Source: CAIWHR01 sp963830485
GTDB lineage: Bacteria; Pseudomonadota; Gammaproteobacteria; Burkholderiales; Casimicrobiaceae
Direction: 5' to 3'
DNA length: 64,000 bases
Assembly (NCBI GenBank): GCA_963830485.1
Contig: CAWHNE010000006.1
Coordinates: 1-64,000, forward strand
Shown here: one piece after another, positions 10,617 to 19,963 of the stretch
How positions within the stretch are numbered: position 1 is the stretch's first letter
Layout: every line of letters starts with the position of its first letter
Notes under the pieces: generated by a model
What the model was told of the DNA's origin: nothing
The model's database searches: none
What the model saw: only the letters and a program-made list of their open reading frames with translations
Made by a program: the position numbers and the translations under genes

Positions 10617-12431
10617 TTAGATCGCCAACGGCGCGATCGTGGCCGCGAGCGGAGTTCCGCCGGCGCCGAACTGGAGCGCCGCGAGCCGCGCGTAGAGCGC
10701 GTTGCCGGCGACGAGCTCGTCGTGGGTGCCGGCAGCGACGATGTGCCCGCGGTCCATCACGACGATCCGGTCGGCGTGGCGCACCGTTGCTAGCCGATGC
10801 GCGATGATGAGGACGGTGCGTCGCGCCATCAGCCGCTCGAGCGCGAGCTGTACGACACGCTCGCTTTCGGCGTCGAGCGAGCTCGTCGCCTCGTCGAGCA
10901 GCAGGATCGGCCGGTCGGCGAGGATCGCGCGGGCGATCGCGAGCCGCTGCCGTTGACCGCCGGACAGGCGCACGCCCCGCTCGCCCAGCGGGCTGTCGTA
11001 GCCCTGCGGCAGCTGCGCGACGAACTCGGCGGCATACGCCGCCTCGCACGCGGCGCGCACGTCGGCGTCGGTCGCTCCGGGACGGCCGTAGCGGACGTTC
11101 TCGAGCACGCTCGCAGCGAAGATCACTGGGTCCTGCGGCACGACGGCGAGGCGCGCGCGGACCTCGGCCGGATCCGCGGTGCGCAGATCCACGCCGTCGA
11201 TCCGGACCGCACCGCCCTGCGGATCGTAGAAGCGGAGCAGCAGCTGGAACACGGTCGTCTTGCCCGCGCCCGACGGCCCGACCAGCGCGACGTTCTCGCC
11301 GCTCCGCACGTCGAGCGTGAACGCGTCGAGCGCCGACGTGTCGGGCCGCGACGGGTAGCGGAAAGTGACGGCTTCGAACGACACCGTGCCGCGCGCCGGC
11401 GACGGCAACGGCGCCGGGTTCGAAGGCGGCGCGATCCCCGGCTCGATCGCGAGCAGCTCGAAGATGCGCTCGGTCGCGCCGGCGGCGCGCTGGAGGTCGC
11501 CCAGGACTTCGCTGATCGTCGCGACCGCGCCGGCAACGATCACCGCATAGAAGACGAACGCCGAGAGCTGACCCGCGCTGATCCGTCCCGCGACCACGTC
11601 GTGACCGCCGACCCAGAGGATCACACCGATCGCGCCGAACACGAGCACGATCACCGTGGCGACGAGCGAAGCGCGCTGGCGGATGCGCGCCCGCGCGGTG
11701 TCGAACGCGGCCTCGACCCGCTCGCCGAAGCGGCTGCGATCGACCGCCTCGTGCCCGTAGGCCTGGACGGTGCGGATCTCGTGCAGCGCCTCGTCGACGT
11801 AGGCGCCGACGTCGCCGACCCGGTCCTGGCTCGCGCGTGCGAGCCGACGCACACGTCGACCAAAGAGCAGGATCGGCGCGACCACCAGCGGCACACCGGC
11901 CAGCACGAGCAGCGTGAGCTTCACGCTCGTGATCGCGAGCATCGCGAGTCCGCCCACGAGCAGCAGCACGTTGCGCACCGCCATCGACACGCTCGAGCCG
12001 ATCACGGTCTCAAGGAGCGCCGTATCGTTGGTGACGCGCGAGATCACTTCGCCGGTGCGCGTGAGCTCGAACCATCCCGGTGGCAGGCGCAGCAGATGCT
12101 CGAAGACCGCGCGTCGCAGGTCGGCGGTGACGCGCTCGCCGATCCACGACACGAAGTAATAGCGGGTGAACGTCGCCACCGCCATCACGACGATGACGGC
12201 GAGCATCAGCGCGAGCGTGCGATCGAGCTCAGCCGCGTTGCCCGCCGCGAACCCGCGGTCGATAACGCCCTTGAGACCCTGGCCGATCGCCAACACCGCT
12301 CCCGCCGCCACCAGGAGCGCGACGGCCGCGGCGATCACCTGTCGCCGGTACGGGCGCAGGAACACGCCGATTCCGGCGAGCGTCCTGAGCGCCGTGACGG
12401 GCGGGAGGCCCGTTGCGGGTTCCGTGGTCAT
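10617..12431 (-). CDS. ABC-type exporter, MsbA-like half transporter
   Basis: 604 residues with an N-terminal six-helix transmembrane domain (about 20-320) fused to a nucleotide-binding domain. Visible in the latter: Walker A GPSGAGKTT, signature LSGGQRQRLAIARA, Walker B ILLLDEATSSLD and the H-loop IIAHRL. The domain order and length fit homodimeric lipid or drug exporters of the inner membrane. The gene stands alone between the RAYT and the aminotransferase, so its substrate cannot be inferred from context; lipid A flipping is possible but not shown. Confidence 0.9.
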   Translation of the reverse strand: MTTEPATGLPPVTALRTLAGIGVFLRPYRRQVIAAAVALLVAAGAVLAIGQGLKGVIDRGFAAGNAAELDRTLALMLAVIVVMAVATFTRYYFVSWIGERVTADLRRAVFEHLLRLPPGWFELTRTGEVISRVTNDTALLETVIGSSVSMAVRNVLLLVGGLAMLAITSVKLTLLVLAGVPLVVAPILLFGRRVRRLARASQDRVGDVGAYVDEALHEIRTVQAYGHEAVDRSRFGERVEAAFDTARARIRQRASLVATVIVLVFGAIGVILWVGGHDVVAGRISAGQLSAFVFYAVIVAGAVATISEVLGDLQRAAGATERIFELLAIEPGIAPPSNPAPLPSPARGTVSFEAVTFRYPSRPDTSALDAFTLDVRSGENVALVGPSGAGKTTVFQLLLRFYDPQGGAVRIDGVDLRTADPAEVRARLAVVPQDPVIFAASVLENVRYGRPGATDADVRAACEAAYAAEFVAQLPQGYDSPLGERGVRLSGGQRQRLAIARAILADRPILLLDEATSSLDAESERVVQLALERLMARRTVLIIAHRLATVRHADRIVVMDRGHIVAAGTHDELVAGNALYARLAALQFGAGGTPLAATIAPLAI

Positions 12432-12634
12432 CGATGGGAGGGCTGACGGACGCGAAGGCAGGACGAGGGCTGGCGGCGACGACGCGGCACGTTAGTCTGC
12501 AGAATTCCGATTGTCGAGACCGACGTCCAATCGTTCCCATTCCCGGGCAGCGATCGTCAATATGGGGCTCGCGCGCATCCGATACAAGAACACGTGACCC
12601 GGCGGGCGCTGCGGGAGAGGTGTCCGCGCGACGG

Positions 12635-12640
12635 TATAAT
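12635..12640 (+). promoter_or_regulatory. candidate -10 box for the aminotransferase
   Basis: A perfect TATAAT lies 33 bases before the ATG at 12673. No good -35 element is visible at the expected distance, so support is weak. Confidence 0.3.
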
Positions 12641-12672
12641 GCGCGGTCGCCGGCCCGCTCGATCCCCTCGCC

Positions 12673-13887
12673 ATGAACGCCCCGCTGCCGAACCTCCTCG
12701 CCACCGTCGAGCTCGCGCCGAAGGATCCGATCCTCGGCGTGACCGAGAGCTTCGTCGCCGACCGCAATCCCAAGAAGGTCAACCTGGGCGTCGGCGTCTA
12801 CACCGACGACAACGGCAAGATACCGCTGCTCGAATGCGTGAAGCGCGCCGAGCGCGAGATCACCGACCGCGCCGCGCCGCGCGGCTACCTCCCGATCGAC
12901 GGCATCGCAGACTACGACCGCGCAGTGCAGGCACTGCTGCTCGGCCCGGACTCCGACGCGATCAAATCGGGGCGCGCGGTCACAGTCCAGGCCCTTGGCG
13001 GCACCGGCGGACTCAAGGTCGGCGCCGACTTCCTGCGCCGGTTCGCACCGGGCGCGAAGCTCTGGATCAGCGACCCGAGCTGGGAAAATCACCGTGCGCT
13101 GTTCGAAGGTGCTGGCTTCACTGTCGACGTCTACCCGTACTACGACGCGAATACGCGAGGCCTCGATTTCGACGCAATGACCGCTGCGCTGGCGGCCCTG
13201 CCCGCGGGCGCGATCGTCGTGCTGCACGCGTGCTGCCACAATCCCACCGGCGTGGACCCCACGCCCGCGCAGTGGGCCAAAATCGTCGAAATCGTCCGCG
13301 CGCGCGGACTCATACCCTTCCTCGACATCGCCTATCAGGGTTTCGGCGACGGGCTCGATGCCGACGGCGCGGTCGTGCGGAGCTTTACGGCCACGCCCGG
13401 CCCCCTGCTGGTCGCGAGCTCGTTCTCGAAGTCGTTCTCGCTCTATGGCGAACGCATCGGCGCGCTGACCGTCGTCGGCGGCGACGGCGGCGAGGCCGCG
13501 CGCGTGCTCTCGCAGGTCAAGCGGATCATCCGCGCCAACTACTCGAACCCGCCGATGCACGGCGGCCAGATCGTGACGACCGTGCTCGGCTCGCCGGAGC
13601 TGCGCGCGCTGTGGGAGGCCGAGCTCGCGACGATGCGCAACCGGATCAAGCTGATGCGCGCGATGCTGGTCGAGCGCCTGCACGAGCGCATTCCAGCCTC
13701 CGACTTCCGCTACATGCTTCGGCAGCGCGGCATGTTCTCGTATTCGGGACTGACGAAGGAGCAGGTGCAACGGTTGCGCACGGAATTCTCGGTCTACGCG
13801 ATCGATTCGGGGCGCATCTGTGTAGCGGCGCTCAATTCGCGCAACGTCGACGACGTCGCGGCGGCGATCGCGGCGGTCGCCGCGTGA
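12673..13887 (+). CDS. aspartate/aromatic amino acid aminotransferase
   Basis: 404 residues, class I PLP aminotransferase of the AspC/TyrB branch. Visible: NLGVGVYTDDNGKIPLL near the start, the substrate-loop Gly-rich QALGGTGGLKVGADF, the HACCHNPTGVDPT motif, the PLP-lysine segment SSFSKSFSLYGERIGAL and a C-terminal RICVAALN with the carboxylate-binding arginine. It interconverts aromatic or acidic amino acids with their 2-oxo acids in the cytoplasm. tyrB and aspC cannot be separated by eye, so no symbol is given. Its proximity to uvrB is a conserved betaproteobacterial arrangement. Confidence 0.92.
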   Translation: MNAPLPNLLATVELAPKDPILGVTESFVADRNPKKVNLGVGVYTDDNGKIPLLECVKRAEREITDRAAPRGYLPIDGIADYDRAVQALLLGPDSDAIKSGRAVTVQALGGTGGLKVGADFLRRFAPGAKLWISDPSWENHRALFEGAGFTVDVYPYYDANTRGLDFDAMTAALAALPAGAIVVLHACCHNPTGVDPTPAQWAKIVEIVRARGLIPFLDIAYQGFGDGLDADGAVVRSFTATPGPLLVASSFSKSFSLYGERIGALTVVGGDGGEAARVLSQVKRIIRANYSNPPMHGGQIVTTVLGSPELRALWEAELATMRNRIKLMRAMLVERLHERIPASDFRYMLRQRGMFSYSGLTKEQVQRLRTEFSVYAIDSGRICVAALNSRNVDDVAAAIAAVAA

Positions 13888-13905
13888 GGTCTCGGCGCCG
13901 TCATT

Positions 13906-13933
13906 TTGACAGGAGCCCGAATTCCGATATAAT
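13906..13933 (+). promoter_or_regulatory. sigma-70 promoter of the tRNA-Gly gene
   Basis: TTGACA (13906-13911) and TATAAT (13928-13933) are both consensus, 16 bases apart. The tRNA begins 15 bases after the -10 box. Confidence 0.85.
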
Positions 13934-13948
13934 TCAAGGCTGTCCGAC

Positions 13949-14024
13949 GCGGGAATAGCTCAGTTGGTAGAGCGCAACCTTGCCAAGGTTGAGGTCGCGA
14001 GTTCGAGACTCGTTTCCCGCTCCA
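13949..14024 (+). tRNA. tRNA-Gly (anticodon GCC)
   Basis: 76 bases including encoded CCA. Acceptor arms GCGGGAA and TTCCCGC pair. The D-arm sequence AGCTCAGTTGGTAGAGC is present, the anticodon stem-loop ACCTT-GCC-AAGGT puts GCC at 13982-13984, and the T-arm contains GTTCGAGAC. Confidence 0.97.
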
Positions 14025-14031
14025 TTTCCTT

Positions 14032-14070
14032 AAGGGAGAGCCCGCAAGTCTGAAACGGCTCTCCCTTTTC
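14032..14070 (+). terminator. intrinsic terminator after tRNA-Gly
   Basis: AAGGGAGAGCC (14032-14042) pairs perfectly with GGCTCTCCCTT (14057-14067), followed by TTTC. It separates the Gly gene from the Cys gene. Confidence 0.8.
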
Positions 14071-14108
14071 GTTTACGCCGCGCGCTGTTCTGCGCGCGGT
14101 CGCCGCCT

Positions 14109-14182
14109 GGCGGGGTGGCAGAGTGGTCATGCAGCGGCCTGCAAAGCCGTCTACGCCGGTTCGATTCCGACCCCCGCCTCCA
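14109..14182 (+). tRNA. tRNA-Cys (anticodon GCA)
   Basis: 74 bases including encoded CCA. Acceptor GGCGGGG pairs with CCCCGCC; the anticodon loop CT-GCA-AA has GCA at 14141-14143; the T-arm contains GTTCGATTCC. Confidence 0.97.
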
Positions 14183-14214
14183 ACAGCAACGGCGACCGGC
14201 GCGTGCCCCCTTCG

Positions 14215-15385
14215 TTACAGGTGCCCGTCCGGCACGACACCCTCGCTGATCGCCATCAGCTGCGCCGTCTGGAACGGTGCCTCGAAGACCTCGGGACGCT
14301 GGTGCCAGGCGCGGAACAGGTACGAGATGTAGCGCATCCGCTGGCCGACGCTGGACCAGTCGCTCGCGCCAACGTCGCCCATCCCGCCAACGGGCGGCGG
14401 CACCGTGGCGAGGAGCGCTACCAAGTCTGGATTGGTCAGGGTTTCCAGTAGTGGCGACGGTGGCAGTGGGACAGGATCGGTGAGGCTCAGCAGCCGGCCG
14501 GCGATCGAAAGGGTCATCATGTGCTGCGTGACGACCTCGCGGATGAGCGCGATCATCCGCTTACGTACGGGACGAAGCGTGACCCGTAGGACGCCGGCGA
14601 ATCCGTTGCGTACCCATCCCCACCACGTCACCGATCCAGGGAACAGGCTCGCCAGCAGCTTCAATCCCCACGTGGCTTCGTCGATCACCGGCTCCGTCAA
14701 GCCGCTCTCGATCTGCGGCTGAAGGCGAATCTGCTCATGGAATCCCGATCTGGACGTTGGCCAGGTATTCGAGTTGGGCGCGGGCCGCAGGGTCGGCGGT
14801 AAACCTGGCGGCATAGTAATTGGCGAAGGCTTCCTTCAACCGGTCCTGCCCATCGGGGGGCGCGCCCGGCCGGAGCCCGGCGGTGAACTCCGCCAGGCCC
14901 GCAGCGTTGGGGCTGACGTCACCGCCGCGCATGGCGAGGAAGCGCGCGAACTCGAAGCCGATTTCCTCGAAGACGCGCTGGTTGCCCAACGCTATCTCCC
15001 GGCTGGCTGTCTCGAGCCCGTCGAGCGGTCCGTGGATCGCGTTGGCCAGCCGCCCGAGACGTGTGTTGGGGTTGAACAGTCCGCGGCGCACGAACCAACG
15101 GGCGACCTTTTCCGCCACGTCGAGGAGTGGCGTGGCGAGGAGCGCGCGTCGCTTGAGGTTGTTGACCAGATCCTCGCCGCGCACGGTGCGGCCGGCCTGC
15201 TGCGACGCCCAAGTGGCGAAGGTGCACCAATTGGCATTGGCGGTCACCAGCCCGTGGCAGGCGGTGGAGAGGGTGAAGTACGCCTGCGTGATCCGCAGGT
15301 TGCGGATCACCGGGTCCGCGAGCATGGAAATCTCCTGCACGCCTTCGGGGGTGAGTCGCTGCGCCCCCACGGTCGTGTGTGTCAC
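14215..15385 (-). pseudogene. unknown protein, frameshifted, beside tail-tube genes
   Basis: Two minus-strand frames meet near 14740. The upstream one (GTG at 15385) gives about 215 residues with a striking NANWCTFATWASQQAG segment (about residues 50-65). The downstream one continues as HEQIRLQPQIESGLTEPV for another 175 residues to the stop at 14215. Removing one G in the GGG near 14746 joins them into a 390-residue protein, the simplest reading, though two overlapping genes are possible. The segment resembles an uncharacterised family I recognise only as conserved-hypothetical; no function is claimed. It follows two phage-tube genes in the same direction, so it may be an accessory or cargo of that locus (inference). 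Confidence 0.55.
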
Positions 15386-15605
15386 GGTCTTCTCATGTCA
15401 CTGGACGGCGAGACGACTGGACCGGGGCCTCGCTGCGCGGGCGCAACGCCGCACGCGGGACGTCCGCGTTCAGCGACGGTAGGCCGCACTGCGATGCATC
15501 GCGTCCCAGCCAGTGTGGGTACCGTGATGCAACTGAACAAGGACATCTGTGGACGACTCAACCTACGCTGAAGCAGCCTTGGTGGCATGCGAGAGCGAGT
15601 GCTGC

Positions 15606-16058
15606 TCATGACATCTCCATGCTCTCGAACGCCAACTCTACCGACTCCATGACTATGCCGCCTTCCATGGCCCGCAGAGGAGAGTAGTAGAGACTGATTG
15701 GATGAACGTTGTGGAAATGCCATGTCAGCACGACGGTCGAATGGTCCTCGCTGAGAAGCTCGATCTTGACCGTGCGCCGCTTTGGCGCTTTCCCGTGGCG
15801 CGCAGCGTCCCACCAAGCATACAAGTCGAGAGCGCCGATCAGGCCCCGCTTCAGTACAAGGCGATTGCTTGTCGTCGCGTCCGTTGACTCGGCGACCTGT
15901 GATCCTGTCGGTTGACCCTTACGCCGGTCGCCCTGGTCGATTGTGAACTCCGGAAAGATGACTTCCGCAAAGCCCGCGGTCACCGAGCGATTGTCTCCCT
16001 CGCCGAAATCGACGAGAAAATTCGAGTTCACGTAGGGTCGGTCACGCGTTACGGCCAT
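15606..16058 (-). CDS. phage tail tube (gp19-like) protein, first paralogue
   Basis: About 150 residues; begins AVTRDRPYVNSNFLVDFGEG and contains VLKRGLIGALDLYAWW and a C-terminal VELAFESMEM. This is the T4 gp19 / conserved phage-tail-region family that forms the inner tube of contractile tails and extracellular injection systems. It is clearly paralogous to the next gene upstream. A GTG at 16059 directly precedes the ATG at 16058; either may be used. No sheath, baseplate, spike or AAA ATPase gene is present in the window. Confidence 0.8.
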   Translation of the reverse strand: MAVTRDRPYVNSNFLVDFGEGDNRSVTAGFAEVIFPEFTIDQGDRRKGQPTGSQVAESTDATTSNRLVLKRGLIGALDLYAWWDAARHGKAPKRRTVKIELLSEDHSTVVLTWHFHNVHPISLYYSPLRAMEGGIVMESVELAFESMEMS

Positions 16059-16112
16059 CACGGCCTCAAATTCGGTGCCTGACTCTTTCGCCCCAGGCGA
16101 TGCGGCAGAGTT

Positions 16113-16565
16113 CTACTCCATTTCAAGCCGCTCATAGGCAAGCACCAGCTCTTCCATCGCCACCTCGGTGCCCTTGGCGTTGAACGGACCTGACGTGTGT
16201 TTGATGATGCGCGCCCTTAGTAACTTCCAAGTCTGCACGATTTCTGTGTGGTCCTCATTCTGCAACTGTACCGTCACCGTGCGCAGCGCCTTCTGGTCTC
16301 CGTTGCGGATCTGATCCAGCCACTGGTAGAGGTCCAAGGAACCGATAACGCCACGTTTCATTGTCACGTCGGTGGACTTGTTGAGCCCAGTTATTTTCAT
16401 GACGCTATTTTCCTTGGAGTTGCCGGCGCGGTACTCGGCAACGGCGACCTCCATCCCGATGCCACTGACTTCCTGGAACCCAGCTTTCGGACCATCGGTC
16501 TGCCCGTCACCCAAGTCAACGATGAAATTGAATTGTGTGTACGGTCGGTCACGGAAGGCTGCCAT
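16113..16565 (-). CDS. phage tail tube (gp19-like) protein, second paralogue
   Basis: 150 residues: AAFRDRPYTQFNFIVDLGDG, GFQEVSGIGMEVAVAEYRAG, MKRGVIGSLDLYQWLDQIRNG and a C-terminal ELVLAYERLEME, the standard signature of gp19-type tube proteins. ATG 16565 follows AGGAG at a good distance. It is closer to the family consensus than its neighbour. Two tube paralogues in tandem are usual in eCIS-type loci, but here the rest of the apparatus is missing. Confidence 0.85.
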   Translation of the reverse strand: MAAFRDRPYTQFNFIVDLGDGQTDGPKAGFQEVSGIGMEVAVAEYRAGNSKENSVMKITGLNKSTDVTMKRGVIGSLDLYQWLDQIRNGDQKALRTVTVQLQNEDHTEIVQTWKLLRARIIKHTSGPFNAKGTEVAMEELVLAYERLEME

Positions 16566-16649
16566 ACTGGTCTCCTGTGGTCCAAGGGATCACCGCTCGG
16601 GTTGTCGCGGATTCTGCGCGCATTGGCAAGCCGCTGGAAGGTGCTGCTC

Positions 16650-16841
16650 TCAGCCAGCATTCAGCAAGGCAGCGATCGTTGAAAATGGTACGGTCGTACG
16701 CTCCCAAGTCTGCGGCGACGCCGCGACGGTAACGGCTGGTTTTTCGCCGTACTGCGTCTTGGCTTCCGTCTCTGGGGGCAGCATTACTTCGTGGGGATAC
16801 GGCAAGGTACCCAGGCACGAATAGACGCATCGTTCCAGCAA
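16650..16841 (-). CDS. small hypothetical protein upstream of the tube genes
   Basis: 63 codons on the minus strand ending TVPFSTIAALLNAG. The composition (EAKTQYGEKPAVTVAASPQT) is less arginine-rich than a chance frame in this DNA, and it is collinear with the tube genes. There is no recognised domain and another frame overlaps it, so it may not be real. Confidence 0.25.
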   Translation of the reverse strand: MLERCVYSCLGTLPYPHEVMLPPETEAKTQYGEKPAVTVAASPQTWERTTVPFSTIAALLNAG

Positions 16842-16914
16842 ATGCGTATCCGACCTCCGATAGTCGCCAACCGGTCGGTAATGCTCAATATGCGACTTCG
16901 GTCCCCGGCATCAC

Positions 16915-18048
16915 CTACTTCGAGACGACTTCCCATTTGCCGTTCTTGACTTCGAAGATCGTGAGGAGACCTTGGGTCAGGTCGCCTTTGTCGTCGAAGG
17001 CGATGCTTGCAGTAATGCCATCGTATTTGATCTTCGCAAGCGCCGGCATGTACTTCGCGGGATCGGTCGAATTGGCCGCCTTCATCGCCGCAGCGATCAG
17101 CATCACGCCGTCGTAGAAATAGGGTGCGTACAGGCCGATGTCCTGCTTGTAGCGTGCCTTGTACTTGTCTGCGAACGCCTTGCCGCCCGGCCGAGACTCC
17201 AGGGCGGCGCCAGGCGTCGAGGCAATGGCTCTTTCGGCCGCCGGGCCGGCCAGTTCAATGAACTTCGCCGAATTCATCGTTTCGCCGCCCATGAGTTTCA
17301 TTTCCATCCCCAGCGTCTTCATTTGGCGTGCCATCGGGCCGGCCTGCTGGTCGTATCCGCCGAAGAATATGGCCTCCGGGCTTTGTGCCTTGATCGAAGT
17401 CAGCAGGGCGGCGAAATCCACGGCCTTGTCGCTCGTGTGCTCATGCTTGACCACCTGTCCACCCGAGGCCTTGACCGCTCGCTCGAACTCGTCTGCAAGT
17501 CCCTGTCCGTAGGCCGTCGAATCGTCGATTACGGCCAGGCGCTTGAACTTCAGGTTCTTCACGGCATACTCACCCAGCGCCTTCCCCTGCTTGCCGTCGT
17601 CGGCCATCAATCGAAAGGCAGTCTTGTACCCCTGCATCGTGTACTTGACGTTGGTCGACACCGAGAGCTGCGGAATGCCGGCGTCGCTGTAGACCTTGGA
17701 TGCAGGGATGGTCACGCCGGAATTGAAATGTCCGACCACCCCGGCGACCTTCGCGTCAACGAATTTCTGCGCTACGAGCGGCCCCATCTTCGGATCGGCC
17801 TGATCGTCCTCGGCCAGCAATTCGAACTTGACGGCCTTGCCGCCGATCTTGAGTCCCTGCGTGTTCAGCTCGTCGATCGCCATCTGGGCGCCGTTTTGAT
17901 TGTCCTTGCCGTAGTTTGCCTGGCCGCCGGTCAGCGGCGACGCGAACCCGATTCTGACGACGTCTTGCGCCCGCGTCGGCGCAGCGGCCAAGATCGTTGC
18001 GATAGCGAATGCGGATGCAAGTCCAACGAGGCGTTGGCATGAGTTCAC
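16915..18048 (-). CDS. branched-chain amino acid-type ABC receptor (LivK-like)
   Basis: 377 residues. The GTG at 18046-18048 preceded by GGAGGAGA decides the start; an in-frame codon 30 bases upstream lacks a site. A signal peptide of about 28 residues ends in PTRAQD. The mature protein shows the type I periplasmic-binding pattern: IGFASPLTGGQANYGKD, GVVGHFNSGVTIPASKVY, IPQLSVSTN and AVIDDSTAYGQGLADEF. It binds a small amino acid or related ligand in the periplasm. No permease or ATPase genes are adjacent, so it is an orphan receptor. Confidence 0.9.
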   Translation of the reverse strand: MNSCQRLVGLASAFAIATILAAAPTRAQDVVRIGFASPLTGGQANYGKDNQNGAQMAIDELNTQGLKIGGKAVKFELLAEDDQADPKMGPLVAQKFVDAKVAGVVGHFNSGVTIPASKVYSDAGIPQLSVSTNVKYTMQGYKTAFRLMADDGKQGKALGEYAVKNLKFKRLAVIDDSTAYGQGLADEFERAVKASGGQVVKHEHTSDKAVDFAALLTSIKAQSPEAIFFGGYDQQAGPMARQMKTLGMEMKLMGGETMNSAKFIELAGPAAERAIASTPGAALESRPGGKAFADKYKARYKQDIGLYAPYFYDGVMLIAAAMKAANSTDPAKYMPALAKIKYDGITASIAFDDKGDLTQGLLTIFEVKNGKWEVVSK

Positions 18049-18390
18049 GGGATCTCCTCCTGTTGTTTCGGCGCACACGTCCGATGCCGACCAGCATCGG
18101 TCGCCGTCGCGACCGCTACGCGGGTACGGTCAGCGTACGCCCGATAATCGGGCAATTCTAGACCTGAATTTGCCCGGAAGACCGCGGCGCGCCACGCTGG
18201 CGACGCGATCAACCTCCGCCGCTTGAGTTCTGCGCTGGCCCGGCCAAGCGCATGCGGGCTTCCCCGGACATCCGGCCTTATGTGCGATACCGGACAGACG
18301 CCGTCCGGCCAGGCGCGTCTAGTCTGATTTCCTACCGGGGGACCCGGATGGTTAGGTGCGCGCCCTTCGCACCGCCGGGCGAGGAATTCG

Positions 18391-19734
18391 ATGAAGACGA
18401 CGGACGTGATCGACGCTCGGCGCGATGGCCGCGCCGTGCATGCGGGTGATCGGCGCGCGGGCAGCGCCGCGGTCCGCGTTGCCGTCAGTGACGCGTCCCG
18501 GCCGTCGCGGGAAGCGTCGGGGCAACTGCGAGATATTCGGCAAGCGCTGTCATCGACTCAGCATGAGTTGATCGCCGCCCGGCGGCAAATTGCCCATCTC
18601 AGGGAATCCAATGCGCGGCTGAGAGCGATCGCGGATCGCTTCGGAACGCATTCCAGTCAACCCAAACACGCGTTGCTGCTGGACCGCCTGAATCAGGCCC
18701 TGGTCCGGGTAAAGCGACAGCAGAAACAGCTGGCCCTGTTCATGTTCGACGTCGATCAGGTCAAGAACATCAACGACCGCCTGAGGCTGCCGGGCAGCGA
18801 CAACGTCCTGCAGCGCGTGGCGAAGCGCCTGCTATCGTGCGAACGAGACGGCGACTGGGTAAGTCTTTATGGCGAAGACGAGGTCCCGCCGCTGGCGCCC
18901 GGAGCCGACTTCGGGAACGACGCTTTCGACACGGACGGGACCGGGGCTGACGGTTCGGCGAATGCTTCGGACGCAGATGACCGTCCGTTGGCGGGCGCGG
19001 CCGGGATCGGCGACATGCAGCAAGAAATCGGGCTCGCCTCGGTGCGGAGCTCCTCCTGGGCGCGGACGGACTTTTGCCTGTCCGCCGGCCTCGGGCCAAA
19101 CGCGGCACCGCATATCAAGCAGATCCTGGCCTCGCGACTCCGGTTTCGAAAGGGCGACCAGCTCTATCGAGTCGGAGACGGATTCAACGCGCTCTACGCG
19201 ATACGCGCAGGCACCTGCAAGACCGTCTTGCTCGCGAGAGATGGTCACGACCAGATCGCCGGCTACCACATTGTCGGAGACATCATCGGGATCGATGGCG
19301 TCGGCACCGACATTCATGAGTGCCAGGCGACCGCGCTGGAGGACATGGACGTTTGTCCGTTGCCGTTCGATCAGCTCGAGAATCTCGCGCGCCTCAGCGA
19401 CCCGTTCCGCCACAACCTGCACAAGTTGCTGTCGCAGGAGAGTGCGCGCGCGCATGCCCTGATGCTCGTGCTGGGGACCATGCGCGCCGAGCAGAGACTC
19501 GCCGTGTTCCTGCTCGACCTGTCACAGCGGTATCACGCGCGCGGCTATTCGTCGTGCGAGTTCGTGCTGCGGATGACGCGCGAGGAAATCGGGAGCTACC
19601 TCGGGCTCAAACTGGAAACCGTGAGCCGCCTGTTTTCGCGATTTCAGCGCGAGGGCCTGATCCAGGTGCAAGGACGCGCGGTCAAGCTGCTTGACCGGCT
19701 TGCGCTGAGCCGGCTCGCCGATTGCGGAGCGTAG
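18391..19734 (+). CDS. degenerate GGDEF domain fused to an FNR-like regulator
   Basis: 447 residues in one uninterrupted frame; ATG 18391 follows GAGGA. Residues 45-85 look coiled-coil. Residues 92-166 match the first half of a GGDEF domain (LFMFDVDQVKNINDRL, LQRVAKRLL), but the signature reads GEDEV (161-165) and the domain stops there. After an Asp/Gly/Ala-rich linker, residues 225-447 are a CRP/FNR regulator: cyclic-nucleotide-like barrel (LYAIRAGTCK, IAGYHIVGDIIG) and a clear HTH (EEIGSYLGLKLETVSRLFSRF). In FNR four cysteines bind 4Fe-4S. Here Cys322 matches the internal one, but the N-terminal cluster is reduced to Cys229, so oxygen sensing by the classical cluster is unlikely. Confidence 0.85.
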   Translation: MKTTDVIDARRDGRAVHAGDRRAGSAAVRVAVSDASRPSREASGQLRDIRQALSSTQHELIAARRQIAHLRESNARLRAIADRFGTHSSQPKHALLLDRLNQALVRVKRQQKQLALFMFDVDQVKNINDRLRLPGSDNVLQRVAKRLLSCERDGDWVSLYGEDEVPPLAPGADFGNDAFDTDGTGADGSANASDADDRPLAGAAGIGDMQQEIGLASVRSSSWARTDFCLSAGLGPNAAPHIKQILASRLRFRKGDQLYRVGDGFNALYAIRAGTCKTVLLARDGHDQIAGYHIVGDIIGIDGVGTDIHECQATALEDMDVCPLPFDQLENLARLSDPFRHNLHKLLSQESARAHALMLVLGTMRAEQRLAVFLLDLSQRYHARGYSSCEFVLRMTREEIGSYLGLKLETVSRLFSRFQREGLIQVQGRAVKLLDRLALSRLADCGA

Positions 19735-19963
19735 GAAGTCCGTAACCACCCGCTCGACGTCCTGGCGAACGGGCATCATGGGTCGAGCATGCATGCCGCC
19801 GGCTGCGCGCCGGGCAGCGCGGCACGGCTGAAGACTACCCAGATCGCTTCGGCCACCCCCAGCTCTCGGGGGGCTGGAATTCTTGGAATCACATCCTTTA
19901 TGATGCGGCCGAGCGCCCCTCGGCGCGTCAACGGACCGCCCCCGTGGAGGGATTCCCAAGCAT

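Noticed and set aside
10797..12446. 549-codon open frame antisense to the ABC exporter
   Set aside because: Low-complexity Arg/Asp/Glu/His composition typical of a codon-position shadow in GC-rich coding DNA.
12594..13958. 454-codon frame overlapping the aminotransferase
   Set aside because: Shifted frame of the same gene; no motifs, very high arginine content.
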